Below are positions 48,419 through 57,874 of a stretch of DNA of 64,000 bases, one piece after another. The notes under the pieces were generated by a model. That model did not search any database. It was not told the DNA's origin and saw only the letters and a list, made by a program, of their open reading frames with translations. How positions within the stretch are numbered: position 1 is the stretch's first letter; the number at the start of each line of letters is the position of its first letter. This stretch comes from an uncultured Mucilaginibacter sp. (GTDB taxonomy: Bacteria; Bacteroidota; Bacteroidia; Sphingobacteriales; Sphingobacteriaceae): NCBI GenBank assembly GCA_903864275.1, contig CAIPFE010000028.1:1-64000 (forward strand), given 5' to 3'. The position numbers were made by a program, and so were the translations under genes.

Positions 48419-48828
48419 AAAAAATAGTACTGCTGATAGCCATAACATCCACTTTCTTTTCGTGTGGTAAAGGCGGCGAGGCTATCCCGAATGTTGCGGT
48501 AAATTTCCAGGCATCGATAACTGACCCCCGTTTGAGTGCTTTAAACGTGCCTGGTGGCTCTGTGTTTATCAGCGGTTATGGCGTTGCGGGACTGATACTA
48601 TATCGCGAAGCAGATGACACTTACGCGGCTTACGACCGGTGCAGCACCTACAATCCACAAAACCATTGCGCGGTAACCCTTGATTCCGGAGGTTTTACAG
48701 TTAGCGACCCTTGCAGCACGTCAAAATTCTCACTTATTGACGGCAGCCCGGTAAAAGGCCCCGCCACAAGGGCCCTGAAATCGTACTATATTGATGTGAG
48801 TAACCAGGAGATCTACGTATCGAACTGA
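48415..48828 (+). CDS. Rieske-like lipoprotein that has lost the cluster histidines
   Basis: 137 residues with a lipobox (STFFSCGKGG). The body follows a Rieske-fold pattern: GSVFISGYGVAGLILYREADDTYAAYDRCSTYNP..., then CAVTLDSGGFTVSDPCSTSKFSLIDGSPVKGPATRALKSY. In a true Rieske protein the ligands are C-x-H and C-x2-H. Here the matching places read C-S-T and C-S-T-S, so both His are absent while the Cys remain. It probably binds no 2Fe-2S cluster; the four Cys could form disulfides in the periplasm. It overlaps pheS (ATGA), so it is cotranslated with a tRNA synthetase, with no obvious reason. Confidence 0.7.
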   Translation: MKKIVLLIAITSTFFSCGKGGEAIPNVAVNFQASITDPRLSALNVPGGSVFISGYGVAGLILYREADDTYAAYDRCSTYNPQNHCAVTLDSGGFTVSDPCSTSKFSLIDGSPVKGPATRALKSYYIDVSNQEIYVSN

Positions 48829-48834
48829 TTGGGT

Positions 48835-48965
48835 GAGAGTGAGTGGTGTGAATGGTCAGTGTTAGTGGTGAATTGTGAGTAGTGTGTATTCGCTTTTCAA
48901 CCACTTATGGAAAAATCTGCAACTGACTGCTCACAATTCACCACCCACTACTCACGACACTCACT
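48835..48965. repeat. Inverted word repeat upstream of the TetR gene
   Basis: GTGGTGAATTGTGAG at 48865-48879 pairs perfectly over 15 bp with 48930-48944. Both arms extend with GAGTGAGTGGTG/CACTACTCACG words. It fills the gap between the lipoprotein stop and the TATATTTG box of the TetR gene. Confidence 0.8.
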
Positions 48966-48972
48966 ATTTCGC

Positions 48973-48980
48973 TATATTTG
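48973..48980 (+). promoter_or_regulatory. Candidate TetR-gene -7 box
   Basis: TATATTTG lies 11 bp before the ATG at 48992 and directly after the inverted word repeat. The leader would be only a few nucleotides. Confidence 0.55.
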
Positions 48981-48991
48981 CAGACTGACAC

Positions 48992-49573
48992 ATGGAAGCT
49001 GACAAAATAAAAGAAAGCATTAAAAAGGCTGCGCAGGATTTGTTCCGCAAATTTGGCTATCATAAGACAAGTGTAAACGAAATTGCCAAGCGGGCCAAAA
49101 TTGCCAAAGCAACTATTTATAAGTATTTCGACAGCAAAGAAGATGTTTTACACTCATTGCTGATGGATTATATTAAGCTTAGTGTCAACGACCTGATCCA
49201 CAGCAATACCACTGAAGAAGACGAAGAGGCGCATTTAAATACCCTCATCATGAAAACCTGCCGTCTCAGCTACACCGTATGCAATGAGTTTATCGGCTGG
49301 GATTTTATCCGGGAATCGGCCAATTCACAGGCTTTTCTAAAAAATCTTTCCAACGAGCTGGAAGAAATGCTGGTTAGTGCATTTTCGCAGCTTAGCGGCA
49401 TCCGCAAGCACGAAACCTACTTGCAGCGCCTCCGCTTTTTGATAAAATGCAGTAAGAGTATTGTATTTAGCTTTGCTTTCACCTCGGTAAGCGATTCGGA
49501 CGTAAGAAAAAACTTTGTTTCTTTTCAGAAAGAGATTTTGCCTTACCTCGTGAAGGCAGCGATTACAGTTTGA
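48992..49573 (+). CDS. TetR/AcrR-family transcriptional regulator
   Basis: 193 residues. The N-terminal TetR helix-turn-helix is clear (about 5-50: IKESIKKAAQDLFRKFGYHKTSVNEIAKRAKIAKATIYKYFDSKEDVL). The rest is a helical ligand-binding domain with no recognisable effector signature. Its target is unknown: the neighbours (eno downstream, lipoprotein upstream) are not typical TetR targets. No palindromic operator stands out beyond the word repeat. Confidence 0.92.
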   Translation: MEADKIKESIKKAAQDLFRKFGYHKTSVNEIAKRAKIAKATIYKYFDSKEDVLHSLLMDYIKLSVNDLIHSNTTEEDEEAHLNTLIMKTCRLSYTVCNEFIGWDFIRESANSQAFLKNLSNELEEMLVSAFSQLSGIRKHETYLQRLRFLIKCSKSIVFSFAFTSVSDSDVRKNFVSFQKEILPYLVKAAITV

Positions 49574-49685
49574 TTTCAGATTTATTTTAATTGATGAAAT
49601 TTTATCACAATCGGTGAAATCCTGATTTCTGTATTAATTTTATGTTAATCTTCAACTAATTTCTCACATAATTTACCGGAAATTG

Positions 49686-49693
49686 TATATTTG
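49686..49693 (+). promoter_or_regulatory. Candidate eno -7 box
   Basis: TATATTTG fits TAnnTTTG, 63 bp before the eno ATG. The 110 bp upstream hold words such as ATCGGTGAAATC that recur after eno. Confidence 0.5.
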
Positions 49694-49741
49694 AAAACTA
49701 TTATAAGTAGTGTACCATTTACACTAAGCAATTTTACTTGA

Positions 49742-51049
<1,308 letters not shown>

Positions 51050-51055
51050 GGACGG

Positions 51056-51200
51056 GTTTTCACCAATTTTTGCGAATTTCACGAATTATCAAAAGCTGGC
51101 CCCTCAGTCGGCTTTTTTATTGCTGATTACTGGATTCCGTTGATTTATGTTCAATTTCGAACAAAGAAATCGGTGAAATTCATTATAATCGGTGAAATCT
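51056..51200. other. eno-lspA intergenic region with word repeats
   Basis: Around the eno terminator lie the words TTTTCACCAATTTTTGCGAATTTCACG on one side (51058-51084) and AAATCGGTGAAATTC with ATAATCGGTGAAATC on the other (51167-51200). TTTCACC and its complement GGTGAAA lie on opposite sides, so this is a weak member of the inverted word-repeat class. The same ATCGGTGAAATC word occurs before eno near 49610. Confidence 0.45.
51091..51118 (+). terminator. Rho-independent terminator of eno
   Basis: AAAAGCTGG pairs with GTCGGCTTTTTT (one G-T wobble in the middle and one at the loop end) around the loop CCCCTCA, and ends in a T run. It lies 42 bp after the enolase stop. Confidence 0.7.
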
Positions 51201-51218
51201 GAAATCTATATTTAAATT

Positions 51219-51734
51219 ATGAAAATAAACAGGTTTTCAAGGGCTGTCGTAATATTAATTTTCCTTGCGTTCAATATCGGGTGCGATCAGCTTTCAAAAA
51301 CTATCGTAAGGCACAACATGGGTAACTTTAACCAGTACTCCTATGTATATAACCATTTTACCATCAGGAGGGTGGAAAATACCGGGGCGTTTTTAAGTCT
51401 TGGCGATTCCCTCCCGTCGACATTAAAGATCATCCTTTTAAATATCCTCCCTTTATTGATCGTTGTTGGCGGCCTCACCTTTATTTTGATAAAAACCGGC
51501 CTCGACAGGGTGATCCTTTTTGGCCTTATACTGGTCATCGGCGGCGGCGCAGGCAACTTATACGACCGCATCGAGCATGGCTCTGTTACCGATTTCATGC
51601 ATATCAATTTCGTTATTTTTCAAACGGGGGTATTTAATGTAGCCGATATGTCTATCACAACGGGGGTGGTGATCATGTTGCTACGGGGATATATTCCAAG
51701 AAAACCGAAAGAGGAAGTGAAGAATGTGTCGTAG
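51219..51734 (+). CDS. lspA: Lipoprotein signal peptidase
   Basis: 171 residues with four membrane helices. It cleaves prolipoprotein signal peptides, of which this window alone encodes at least five. The catalytic Asp pair lies in GNLYDRIEHGSVTDFMHI and FNVADMSITTG. FNIGCDQLSKTIVR and RVENTGAFLSLG are also typical. Start ATG 51219. Confidence 0.95.
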   Translation: MKINRFSRAVVILIFLAFNIGCDQLSKTIVRHNMGNFNQYSYVYNHFTIRRVENTGAFLSLGDSLPSTLKIILLNILPLLIVVGGLTFILIKTGLDRVILFGLILVIGGGAGNLYDRIEHGSVTDFMHINFVIFQTGVFNVADMSITTGVVIMLLRGYIPRKPKEEVKNVS

Positions 51735-51744
51735 CGAAATTAGA

Positions 51745-51769
51745 TTGACAACTTTTCAAAAGTTGTCAA
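51745..51769. repeat. 25-bp near-perfect palindrome after lspA
   Basis: TTGACAACTTTT, a single central C, then AAAAGTTGTCAA: a 12-bp perfect arm on each side of one base. It lies 10 bp after the lspA stop, so it may be its terminator, though no T run follows. I recall similar ACAACTTTT palindromes as common in Bacteroidota genomes. Confidence 0.7.
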
Positions 51770-51858
51770 ACCTTTATCAATTCCAAATTAAACCAGCAGC
51801 TTTCAGCTTTCTCCTTTTAGCTTTCAGCCAAAAAACACTACTTCCCAATTAAAAACCG

Positions 51859-51866
51859 TATCTTTG
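51859..51866 (+). promoter_or_regulatory. Candidate DEAD-box helicase -7 box
   Basis: TATCTTTG fits TAnnTTTG. The start codon is 94 bp downstream, so the leader would be about 85 nt. Long leaders are usual for cold-inducible DEAD-box helicase genes, which fits but does not prove such control. Confidence 0.5.
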
Positions 51867-51959
51867 CAAATAATTACCCGTTCGCTTAAGGTTGATCACC
51901 GATAAATACTTCAGATCCCCGCTTATGCTTCGCGTTAGCAAATACATTACACATATTAC

Positions 51960-53264
51960 ATGTCATTCGAAAATTTAAATTTAATTGAGCCTATTTTAAG
52001 GGCTTTAAAAACCGAGGGCTATACTACGCCCACACCTATACAGGAACAAGCCATCCCAATTATATTACAAAACAGGGACCTGCTGGGCTGCGCACAAACC
52101 GGCACCGGCAAAACTGCCGCCTTCGCCATCCCTATCCTGCAGCTTTTGTACCAGGACAGGCTGCAGCACAAAGAGCAAAAAACTATAAAGGCCCTTATAT
52201 TAACACCAACCCGTGAACTGGCCATACAAATTGATGAAAGTTTTGCCGCTTATGGTAAACATACCGGTTTAAAACACTTGGTTATATATGGTGGCGTCTC
52301 GCAAAACCCCCAGACCGATGCCTTAAGAAGAGGCGTTGATATTTTGGTAGCTACCCCAGGCCGCTTGCTGGATTTGATAAACCAGCGCTATGTACATTTG
52401 GAGCATATCCGTATGCTGGTACTTGATGAAGCCGACCGTATGCTGGATATGGGCTTTGTGCACGATGTTAAAAAGATCATCGCCAAAGTACCCGTTAAAC
52501 GCCAAACCCTGTTTTTCTCGGCAACCATGCCCAACGAAATTCAGCAGCTGGCAAACACCATATTAACCAAACCCGAAAAGGTAGAGGTAACGCCTCCATC
52601 ATCAACAGCGGATACTATACAGCAATCCCTTTTTTACGTAGAGAAAACTGATAAAAAAGCATTGCTGATCCATTTGTTAAAAGATAAAGCCATTAAAACT
52701 GCCCTGGTATTTACCCGCACCAAGCACGGCGCAGATAAAGTGGTAAAAGACCTGGTTCGCGTTGGCATTACCGCCGAAGCAATCCATGGCAATAAATCGC
52801 AAAACGCACGCCAGCGGGCATTGAGCAATTTCAAAAACCGCACGACCCGCGTTTTGATTGCTACCGATATTGCCGCCCGTGGTATTGATATTGATGAGCT
52901 TACCCATGTTATCAATTACGAGCTGCCAAACATTCCTGAAACTTATGTGCACCGCATTGGCCGTACGGGCCGGGCTGGTTTAAATGGTATAGCGCTTTCC
53001 TTTTGTGACGAGGAAGAAATTGAATTTTTAAAAGATATCCATAAACTGATCTCGAGACAGATACCCGTTGAAGAAGGCCACCCTTACCCGATGAGCCCTC
53101 AAAGCATAGTTGCCAAACACGAAGCAGGTAAAACAAAAGGCCCGGCCCAGCGCGGCGGGTCATCGAACCAGCGCAGCCGCGGTTTTGGTAATCCAAACCG
53201 GAGCAGGGGTGGAGGCAGCGGTCTGAGCGGCAGAAGCGGCGGTCGCGGCGGAAGAAGGGATTGA
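51960..53264 (+). CDS. DEAD-box RNA helicase, RhlE-like
   Basis: 434 residues. The motifs in order are Q motif ([14 protein letters not shown]), I ([10 protein letters not shown]), Ia ([10 protein letters not shown]), Ib (TPGRLLDL), II (LDEADRML), III (FSATMP), IV ([13 protein letters not shown]), V ([11 protein letters not shown]) and VI ([10 protein letters not shown]). The C-terminal tail from about 375 is rich in R, G and S ([20 protein letters not shown]), as expected for RNA binding. It probably remodels rRNA or mRNA structure in the cytoplasm. Confidence 0.95.
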   Translation: MSFENLNLIEPILRALKTEGYTTPTPIQEQAIPIILQNRDLLGCAQTGTGKTAAFAIPILQLLYQDRLQHKEQKTIKALILTPTRELAIQIDESFAAYGKHTGLKHLVIYGGVSQNPQTDALRRGVDILVATPGRLLDLINQRYVHLEHIRMLVLDEADRMLDMGFVHDVKKIIAKVPVKRQTLFFSATMPNEIQQLANTILTKPEKVEVTPPSSTADTIQQSLFYVEKTDKKALLIHLLKDKAIKTALVFTRTKHGADKVVKDLVRVGITAEAIHGNKSQNARQRALSNFKNRTTRVLIATDIAARGIDIDELTHVINYELPNIPETYVHRIGRTGRAGLNGIALSFCDEEEIEFLKDIHKLISRQIPVEEGHPYPMSPQSIVAKHEAGKTKGPAQRGGSSNQRSRGFGNPNRSRGGGSGLSGRSGGRGGRRD

Positions 53265-53270
53265 CACTTG

Positions 53271-53400
53271 TTGAAATAGTTGAAAAGGTTGTAATGGTTA
53301 AAATAAGTAGCTAAAATCCTTATAACCTCTACAACTTATTTTAACCCTTACAACTTAATTGTAACCTTTACAACTCCTTTCAACCTTTTCAACTTATTAA
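53271..53400. repeat. Inverted word repeat between the helicase and divIC
   Basis: AGTTGAAAAGGTTG at 53278-53291 pairs with 53381-53394 (14 bp perfect), and GTTAAAATAAGT at 53297-53308 pairs with 53334-53345 (12 bp perfect), so the two stems are nested. The arms consist of GTTGAAA/GGTTGTAA words and their complements. Related words (TTTACAACCTTCCAACC) recur before rlmD at 60490-60520. Confidence 0.8.
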
Positions 53401-53485
53401 AACCAACATGTTGAAAAGTTCATAACCATATTTGCATCATATTTGCTTTTTAGGTAATTTTAACATGAAATTTTAATTTACCGCC

Positions 53486-53785
53486 ATGATACGCCTGTTT
53501 AATCTTTTCAGAAATAAATATTTTCTTATATCCATAGCATTTTTGGTATGGATGATATTTTTTGATAAGAATGACTTGTTCTCGCAATACCAATACCACG
53601 AGCAGGTAAGCAAACTAAAACAGGAACGCGATTTTTACCAAAAAGAAACCGCCAAGGTAGCCAAAGACCTTGATGAGCTTACTTCAAACCCCCAAAAGCT
53701 CGAAAAATTCGCCCGCGAAAGGTACCTGATGAAAAAGGATAATGAGGATGTTTTTGTGATTGTACAGCCGAAGAAGGAAGAATAG
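53486..53785 (+). CDS. Septum formation initiator (DivIC/FtsB) family protein
   Basis: 99 residues. A short cytoplasmic start, one membrane helix (about 11-27, YFLISIAFLVWMIFF) and a periplasmic coiled coil (about 37-70, YHEQVSKLKQERDFYQKETAKVAKDLDEL), then NPQKLEKFARERYLMKKDNEDVFVI, the classical FtsB/DivIC ending. It belongs to the divisome complex with FtsL and FtsQ. It lies four genes after eno; eno and ftsB are neighbours in many bacteria. Confidence 0.92.
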   Translation: MIRLFNLFRNKYFLISIAFLVWMIFFDKNDLFSQYQYHEQVSKLKQERDFYQKETAKVAKDLDELTSNPQKLEKFARERYLMKKDNEDVFVIVQPKKEE

Positions 53786-53803
53786 GAGATTAGAGGCTGG
53801 AGA

Positions 53804-54982
53804 TTAGAGATTAGTTAACTGCTTTTCAGTAGCTGGCCGATCGGCGACTTTCATTTTACCCAATATTATATTCCTCAACTTCAACACGGGTTTTTCGATA
53901 AGATATCTCATCGCCAATGCCGCCGCTACAACGCAAACTACACACACCAACATGGCTAAATTACTGCTTTTATCCATCCCCGCCGTCTCAAGCAAACTCT
54001 GCGTGGTGTGGATGATCAGCTTATGAATAAGATATATGGAGTATGACCAGGTCGCTATTTGTGCGGTTACTTTTGATTTGAGCTGGTAAAATATATTTGC
54101 CGGGCTAACAAAAGCCGCCAAGATCAGCCCGAAAGCCAGTGATACAAGCGGGAATCCAATAATTACTGTATTATAAGTTGATTGCTGCGGACATGCCAGC
54201 CACGCGATAACCAGCATCACTATGCCGACGCCTAAAATTATATAGCTCCGCCGGTTTACCCATTCTTTAACGCGCGGATAAAAAGTAAACAGTCCGGCAA
54301 TACTCACGCCTACCAGCAGGCCATCCAGGCGGTTATAAGTTGGGTAATAAACAAACTCATTAAAACGGGCATTGAAATCATCGGTGTTAAGGTAAGGTGC
54401 AACCAGGTATTTCCAGTTTAAATACCTCACGATAAAACCTGCAATAAATAATGCTGCAACAAGGTAAACTGATCTTTTACCTGCCTTAAAATAATTCAGC
54501 AGCAGGAAAATAAGAGGCAACAAGAAATAAAACTGCTCCTCGACACATAGCGACCATGCATGGCTGAACGTGCCATATTTCCGGAGGTCAAGGCCAAAAT
54601 TTAGAGTAAAAGTGAAATATCGCCATAAAGGCGATAAGTGCCCCCATTCATGCGCAAGCGGAAAGGCGATATATAATATAAGGACAAAAAAATACGGCGG
54701 GATGATCCGGAAAAACCGCTTGATAAAAAACTCATTAACGGAAATTGCTTTGCCTTTTGACACTGTATTGAAAAGCTGCCCGGCGATTAAGAACCCGCTT
54801 AATACAAAGAATAGGTCGACCCCGGTCCAGCCGAAATTGCTTACCCGACCAGCTTCCCATGCCGGATGCCCGAAAAACTGGTAATGAAAGCAAAAAACAT
54901 AAATGATTGCCAGTGCCCTGAGATGGTCTAAACCATGAAGTTTGTGTTTATCGCTAATGTCGGCGGTAATGGGTTGTGGCAT
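53804..54982 (-). CDS. Acyltransferase 3 family membrane protein (OafA/YrhL type)
   Basis: 392 residues with about ten membrane helices. The first segment carries HGLDHLRALAIIYVFCFHYQFFG with the R and H typical of the family, followed by GVDLFFVLSGFLIAGQLF, FFIKRFFRIIPPYFF and HAWSLCVEEQFYFLLPLIFLLL. Such proteins O-acetylate or otherwise acylate envelope glycans. The acceptor is unknown. The last two codons and the stop lie in a run of GAGATTAGAG words (53786-53815) that separates it from divIC, with which it is convergent. Confidence 0.9.
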   Translation of the reverse strand: MPQPITADISDKHKLHGLDHLRALAIIYVFCFHYQFFGHPAWEAGRVSNFGWTGVDLFFVLSGFLIAGQLFNTVSKGKAISVNEFFIKRFFRIIPPYFFVLILYIAFPLAHEWGHLSPLWRYFTFTLNFGLDLRKYGTFSHAWSLCVEEQFYFLLPLIFLLLNYFKAGKRSVYLVAALFIAGFIVRYLNWKYLVAPYLNTDDFNARFNEFVYYPTYNRLDGLLVGVSIAGLFTFYPRVKEWVNRRSYIILGVGIVMLVIAWLACPQQSTYNTVIIGFPLVSLAFGLILAAFVSPANIFYQLKSKVTAQIATWSYSIYLIHKLIIHTTQSLLETAGMDKSSNLAMLVCVVCVVAAALAMRYLIEKPVLKLRNIILGKMKVADRPATEKQLTNL

Positions 54983-55109
54983 TAAATTCGTTATGCTTTT
55001 ATAAATTCTTTAATCTTCTCCGGAGAATAGCCTTTTACCTTCTAAAAACTAACAAATCAATGCCGTAATCAATTCGACCATCTGATTTTCTGACCTCCGA
55101 CTTCGGGCA

Positions 55110-57245
55110 TCATATTTCCCCTTCGCGCTTCCTAAAAAACCACTCAAGGGCTAATAAGCCTAATATTATTACAAACACCCATTTCACATCAATAATGTCG
55201 CTGTAATGCTTGTCTTCGTAAACTACGGTTTTTATGTTTTCGTTTTTGCGGATAAGATCGGCGACGCGGTTAATTTGATTTGAATAAAGCATTTGACCAC
55301 CGCTTTGCCGGGCTATTGAATTCAGCAGCTGATGATTGGCTGCGCTTTGGCGCGATTCAAGATTTAATGGTTGCACAGTTAATTGCCCGCTTGCATTGAA
55401 TTGTTTGACGCCGTTCTTAGTGGTGGCCGAATAAGTATATTCACCTATTGGCAGCGTGCCCGCATCAAGCTGGTAGCTTTGGCCATTACGGGTGAACAGG
55501 AAGCTATAGTTTTTTCCTGCCTCACTTTTCAGGTCGATCTTTACATCGGGGGTATTTATCAATTCGAGGGCATCATTGTACAATTCAGCGTTCAAGATTA
55601 CATTTTCGCCTTCATCAAAAACACGTTTGGCCGGGTAAACTATAAAGCGCTGCCGGTTTGCATTTGCTGTTAAATATTGAACCCCCTGCCCGAATAATTC
55701 TTCGAGGGCATGATGGTTCCCGAAGGCCTGGAACTCGGCCAGCTGCCATCGCCATAGGCCTTCGCCGGTAAGTATACCTATGCGCTGCCCCCCCTCATCG
55801 CCAAAAGCTAATAAAGGGTAGGTTGTTTCCACATTACCGATGCGCTGCTTTAACGCGGTAGTATTTACCGGTGTTGAACTGTAACTCCCATACGGCGCCA
55901 GTAAAGGCGGGAAAGCGGCTATCTTTTTTCTCGAGGAATCCGATAAAGTAAACGCGGTAAAATCAATGGTGGGCTGTGCAAATACTTCCTGCATCTCCTG
56001 CCTGCCAGAGCTTATATGTATAAATTTCTGCGCTTCGTCAAACGCCGGCAAATCAGTTTGGGCGCCAACTATATACCATGCCGGTATTTTACTTTTTAAA
56101 AGATTCTGAATGACATTGTTGCCTGCCCCTGAAATCTGGTAAAAAATAACGAGGCTGTATTCTCCAGGTTTTACCGCGGTGAGGTCAGACACCGGGCTTG
56201 TCTTTACTTCGTAATTTTTGTTGTTTTCAATGGACTGCCGGATCACGCTGATGTCGGGGTGGGGACCATCGAACAAAAGCAATATCTTTTCCTTAGCATC
56301 CAGTACGTCTATATAAATCGTTTCCGAGTTGTTTTGGGTCGATATTTCATTTTTAACCGGCGCTATATTGATATTAAATCTGCGGGTGCCTTTTTTATCA
56401 GCATTGAGCTTAAGTGTTACTACTTTATGGAAATCGTTAGAGGTTACCGGTATATTTTGCATGGCAACCTGCCTGCCGTCCTCCGTAATAGTTAAATGCA
56501 AATTCTCGCCGTTGCTTTGATAGGCCTCAGCTAAAACCTCTATCTCGAAATCGTTGCCTAAAAATGCGGTTTTGTTATAATTTATATTGCCGATGAGCAG
56601 GTCGCGTTTGGCAACGGTATCGCCTAAGGCAACAGTATAAATGGTGGTTTTAAAGTTTTTTGCGTCATATTGCGGGTCGCTGCCCTGGTTATAAAGGCCG
56701 TCGGTAGCCAACACCAAGGCGCCTACATTTTGATTTACAAACCGCTCGTTTAACTGGTGAAGGGCTTTTGATATATCGGTTTGCCTGCCATTAAAATCTT
56801 TCGTCAGTCCATCTGCAACATCGCGGTTAAAATGGAACTCCTGCACATTATATTCGTCGCCTAACTGGCTTTTTAATGCAGAAAGGTCGTCAACAAAAGC
56901 GCTGGGTTTAGCCCCAGCCCCTTCTAAATCTCCCCCGGTAGGGGAGACTTTTGAAGCGCTGACGCCTTTATTGAACATTGCAATAGATTGAGAATTATCC
57001 TGCAAAATTAAAACCAACGGTTTTTGCGGGTTATAGTTCACTGATTTAACCAGCGGCGAAATCAATATAAGTGCGATGATGGTTACTGCCAAAGCCCTTA
57101 TAGCAAACAGCCAGTAACGAAATTGTTTGCCCAGGCTTACAGGCTGCTTATATAATAGCCACGCGTATAGTAAACCCAACGCAAGGCAGGCGGGTACCCA
57201 CCATCCCGAAACTGTTCCCCAGGTAATTGAAAATAGAAATTGCAT
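55110..57245 (-). CDS. Large inner-membrane protein with VWA-like periplasmic region
   Basis: 711 residues. Two N-terminal membrane helices (about 12-32 and 45-65) and one at the C terminus (about 688-706, VKWVFVIILGLLALEWFF) frame a large periplasmic or cytoplasmic part. LVLILQDNSQSIAMF at 77-91 looks like a VWA metal site (DxSxS partly kept), and ALVLATDGLYNQGSDP follows near 195. This layout resembles BatA-type or VWA proteins of Bacteroidota with a glutamine-amidotransferase-like middle. Residues 96-114 (SASKVSPTGG... GAGAKP) appear to come from a 57-bp in-frame insertion of a palindromic element with 8-bp direct repeats. The function is unknown. Confidence 0.8.
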   Translation of the reverse strand: MQFLFSITWGTVSGWWVPACLALGLLYAWLLYKQPVSLGKQFRYWLFAIRALAVTIIALILISPLVKSVNYNPQKPLVLILQDNSQSIAMFNKGVSASKVSPTGGDLEGAGAKPSAFVDDLSALKSQLGDEYNVQEFHFNRDVADGLTKDFNGRQTDISKALHQLNERFVNQNVGALVLATDGLYNQGSDPQYDAKNFKTTIYTVALGDTVAKRDLLIGNINYNKTAFLGNDFEIEVLAEAYQSNGENLHLTITEDGRQVAMQNIPVTSNDFHKVVTLKLNADKKGTRRFNINIAPVKNEISTQNNSETIYIDVLDAKEKILLLFDGPHPDISVIRQSIENNKNYEVKTSPVSDLTAVKPGEYSLVIFYQISGAGNNVIQNLLKSKIPAWYIVGAQTDLPAFDEAQKFIHISSGRQEMQEVFAQPTIDFTAFTLSDSSRKKIAAFPPLLAPYGSYSSTPVNTTALKQRIGNVETTYPLLAFGDEGGQRIGILTGEGLWRWQLAEFQAFGNHHALEELFGQGVQYLTANANRQRFIVYPAKRVFDEGENVILNAELYNDALELINTPDVKIDLKSEAGKNYSFLFTRNGQSYQLDAGTLPIGEYTYSATTKNGVKQFNASGQLTVQPLNLESRQSAANHQLLNSIARQSGGQMLYSNQINRVADLIRKNENIKTVVYEDKHYSDIIDVKWVFVIILGLLALEWFFRKREGEI
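56897..56961 (-). mobile_element. Palindromic mini-element inserted in frame, with 8-bp direct repeats
   Basis: AAGCGCTG occurs at 56897-56904 and at 56954-56961, exactly 57 bp apart. Between them lies an element with CCCAGCCCCTTCTAAATCTC and a hairpin CTCCCC-CGGTA-GGGGAG (56930-56946). Removing one repeat and the element (57 bp, 19 codons) leaves the reading frame intact and restores a smooth sequence VSAFVDD. A related element lies between genes at 34681. No transposase is encoded, so it would be non-autonomous. Confidence 0.65.
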
Positions 57246-57250
57246 ATACG

Positions 57251-57323
57251 CTTTTACGCATTACGCTATGCGCAATACGAAGACTTGCAAAATGCGAAAT
57301 TATTGTGATATGATGCGTAAAAG
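57251..57323. repeat. Inverted word repeat upstream of the VWA-like gene
   Basis: CTTTTACGCAT at 57251-57261 pairs perfectly (11 bp) with 57313-57323. Words TACGCATTACGCTATGCGCA fill the left arm and AATGCGAAATTATTG the right. It begins six bases before the VWA-like start codon (minus strand). Confidence 0.6.
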
Positions 57324-57405
57324 TTTTATTGCAGGATACCTGATTTTTAATTTGGTATTATTGGCTTATCATGTACTCTTTACAATTGACATATCGCATA
57401 AATAG
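57310..57405 (+). CDS. Possible small membrane peptide
   Basis: A 31-codon reading frame with two adjacent ATGs (57310 and 57313), encoding a basic start (MMRKSF) and one hydrophobic helix (IAGYLIFNLVLLAYHVLF). It begins inside the right arm of the word repeat. No promoter box is seen and it may be chance. Not recognised. Confidence 0.2.
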   Translation: MMRKSFIAGYLIFNLVLLAYHVLFTIDISHK

Positions 57406-57445
57406 TGCCCATCAATGAAATCCAATAATCAGCTTAATCAATGGT

Positions 57446-57787
57446 TCAGACACATTTCCCTTTCAACCAATTTGCAATAAAAGATCCGATACTACTGGCA
57501 ACAGCACCGACCAGACTGAAAAGCATATCAAATAGAATAAACTTGATCATATTGCCCGCATCAGTTTTACCTTTATATCCCGCAAAAATGTACACAAGGA
57601 ATAAAAAATAACCAAATATAGCCCCGTTAACTATACTGCTCCGGCGGTTTTTGCTGGTATAACCTATAATTAACGCAACAATAGCCCAGGGAAATATATC
57701 ATACCAGCCATACATAAAATAATAGGTAATGAGACTCACCAGCACTCCCAGTATGGCTATTAATGATTTTTTTGCAAGTGTTTCCAT
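57446..57787 (-). CDS. Small hypothetical membrane protein, four helices
   Basis: 113 residues with four hydrophobic segments (about 8-26, 32-46, 54-70 and 82-107) and no recognised motif. It is divergent from the membrane-protein/winged-helix operon. Its own -7 box (57833-57840) lies 8 bp from the shared palindromic operator at 57849, so it may belong to the same regulon. Confidence 0.7.
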   Translation of the reverse strand: METLAKKSLIAILGVLVSLITYYFMYGWYDIFPWAIVALIIGYTSKNRRSSIVNGAIFGYFLFLVYIFAGYKGKTDAGNMIKFILFDMLFSLVGAVASSIGSFIANWLKGKCV

Positions 57788-57832
57788 TTTAATTTCAAAA
57801 AAAGCGCATTATTTCATTAAATATTTTGAAAT

Positions 57833-57840
57833 CAAATTTA
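57833..57840 (-). promoter_or_regulatory. Candidate -7 box of the small membrane gene
   Basis: On the minus strand this reads TAAATTTG, fitting TAnnTTTG, 45 bp before the ATG at 57787. The palindromic operator at 57849-57867 would lie just upstream, between the -7 and -33 regions. Confidence 0.5.
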
Positions 57841-57848
57841 TAATAATT

Positions 57849-57867
57849 TACTTTGATAAACAAAGTA
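57849..57867 (+). promoter_or_regulatory. Palindromic operator, first copy
   Basis: TACTTTG-ATAAA-CAAAGTA, perfect 7-bp arms around 5 bp, ends 7 bp before the GTG start at 57875. The first half TACTTTG resembles a -7 box one base short, so a bound repressor would cover the promoter. The same arms, spacing and following CTTTTA recur at 59103. The winged-helix regulator encoded two genes in is the natural candidate to bind both. Confidence 0.7.
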
Positions 57868-57874
57868 CTTTTAC

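Noticed and set aside
57127..57405. 92-codon plus-strand frame over the start of the VWA-like gene
   Set aside because: Most of it is antisense to that gene; only the last 31 codons lie outside and are listed separately with low confidence.
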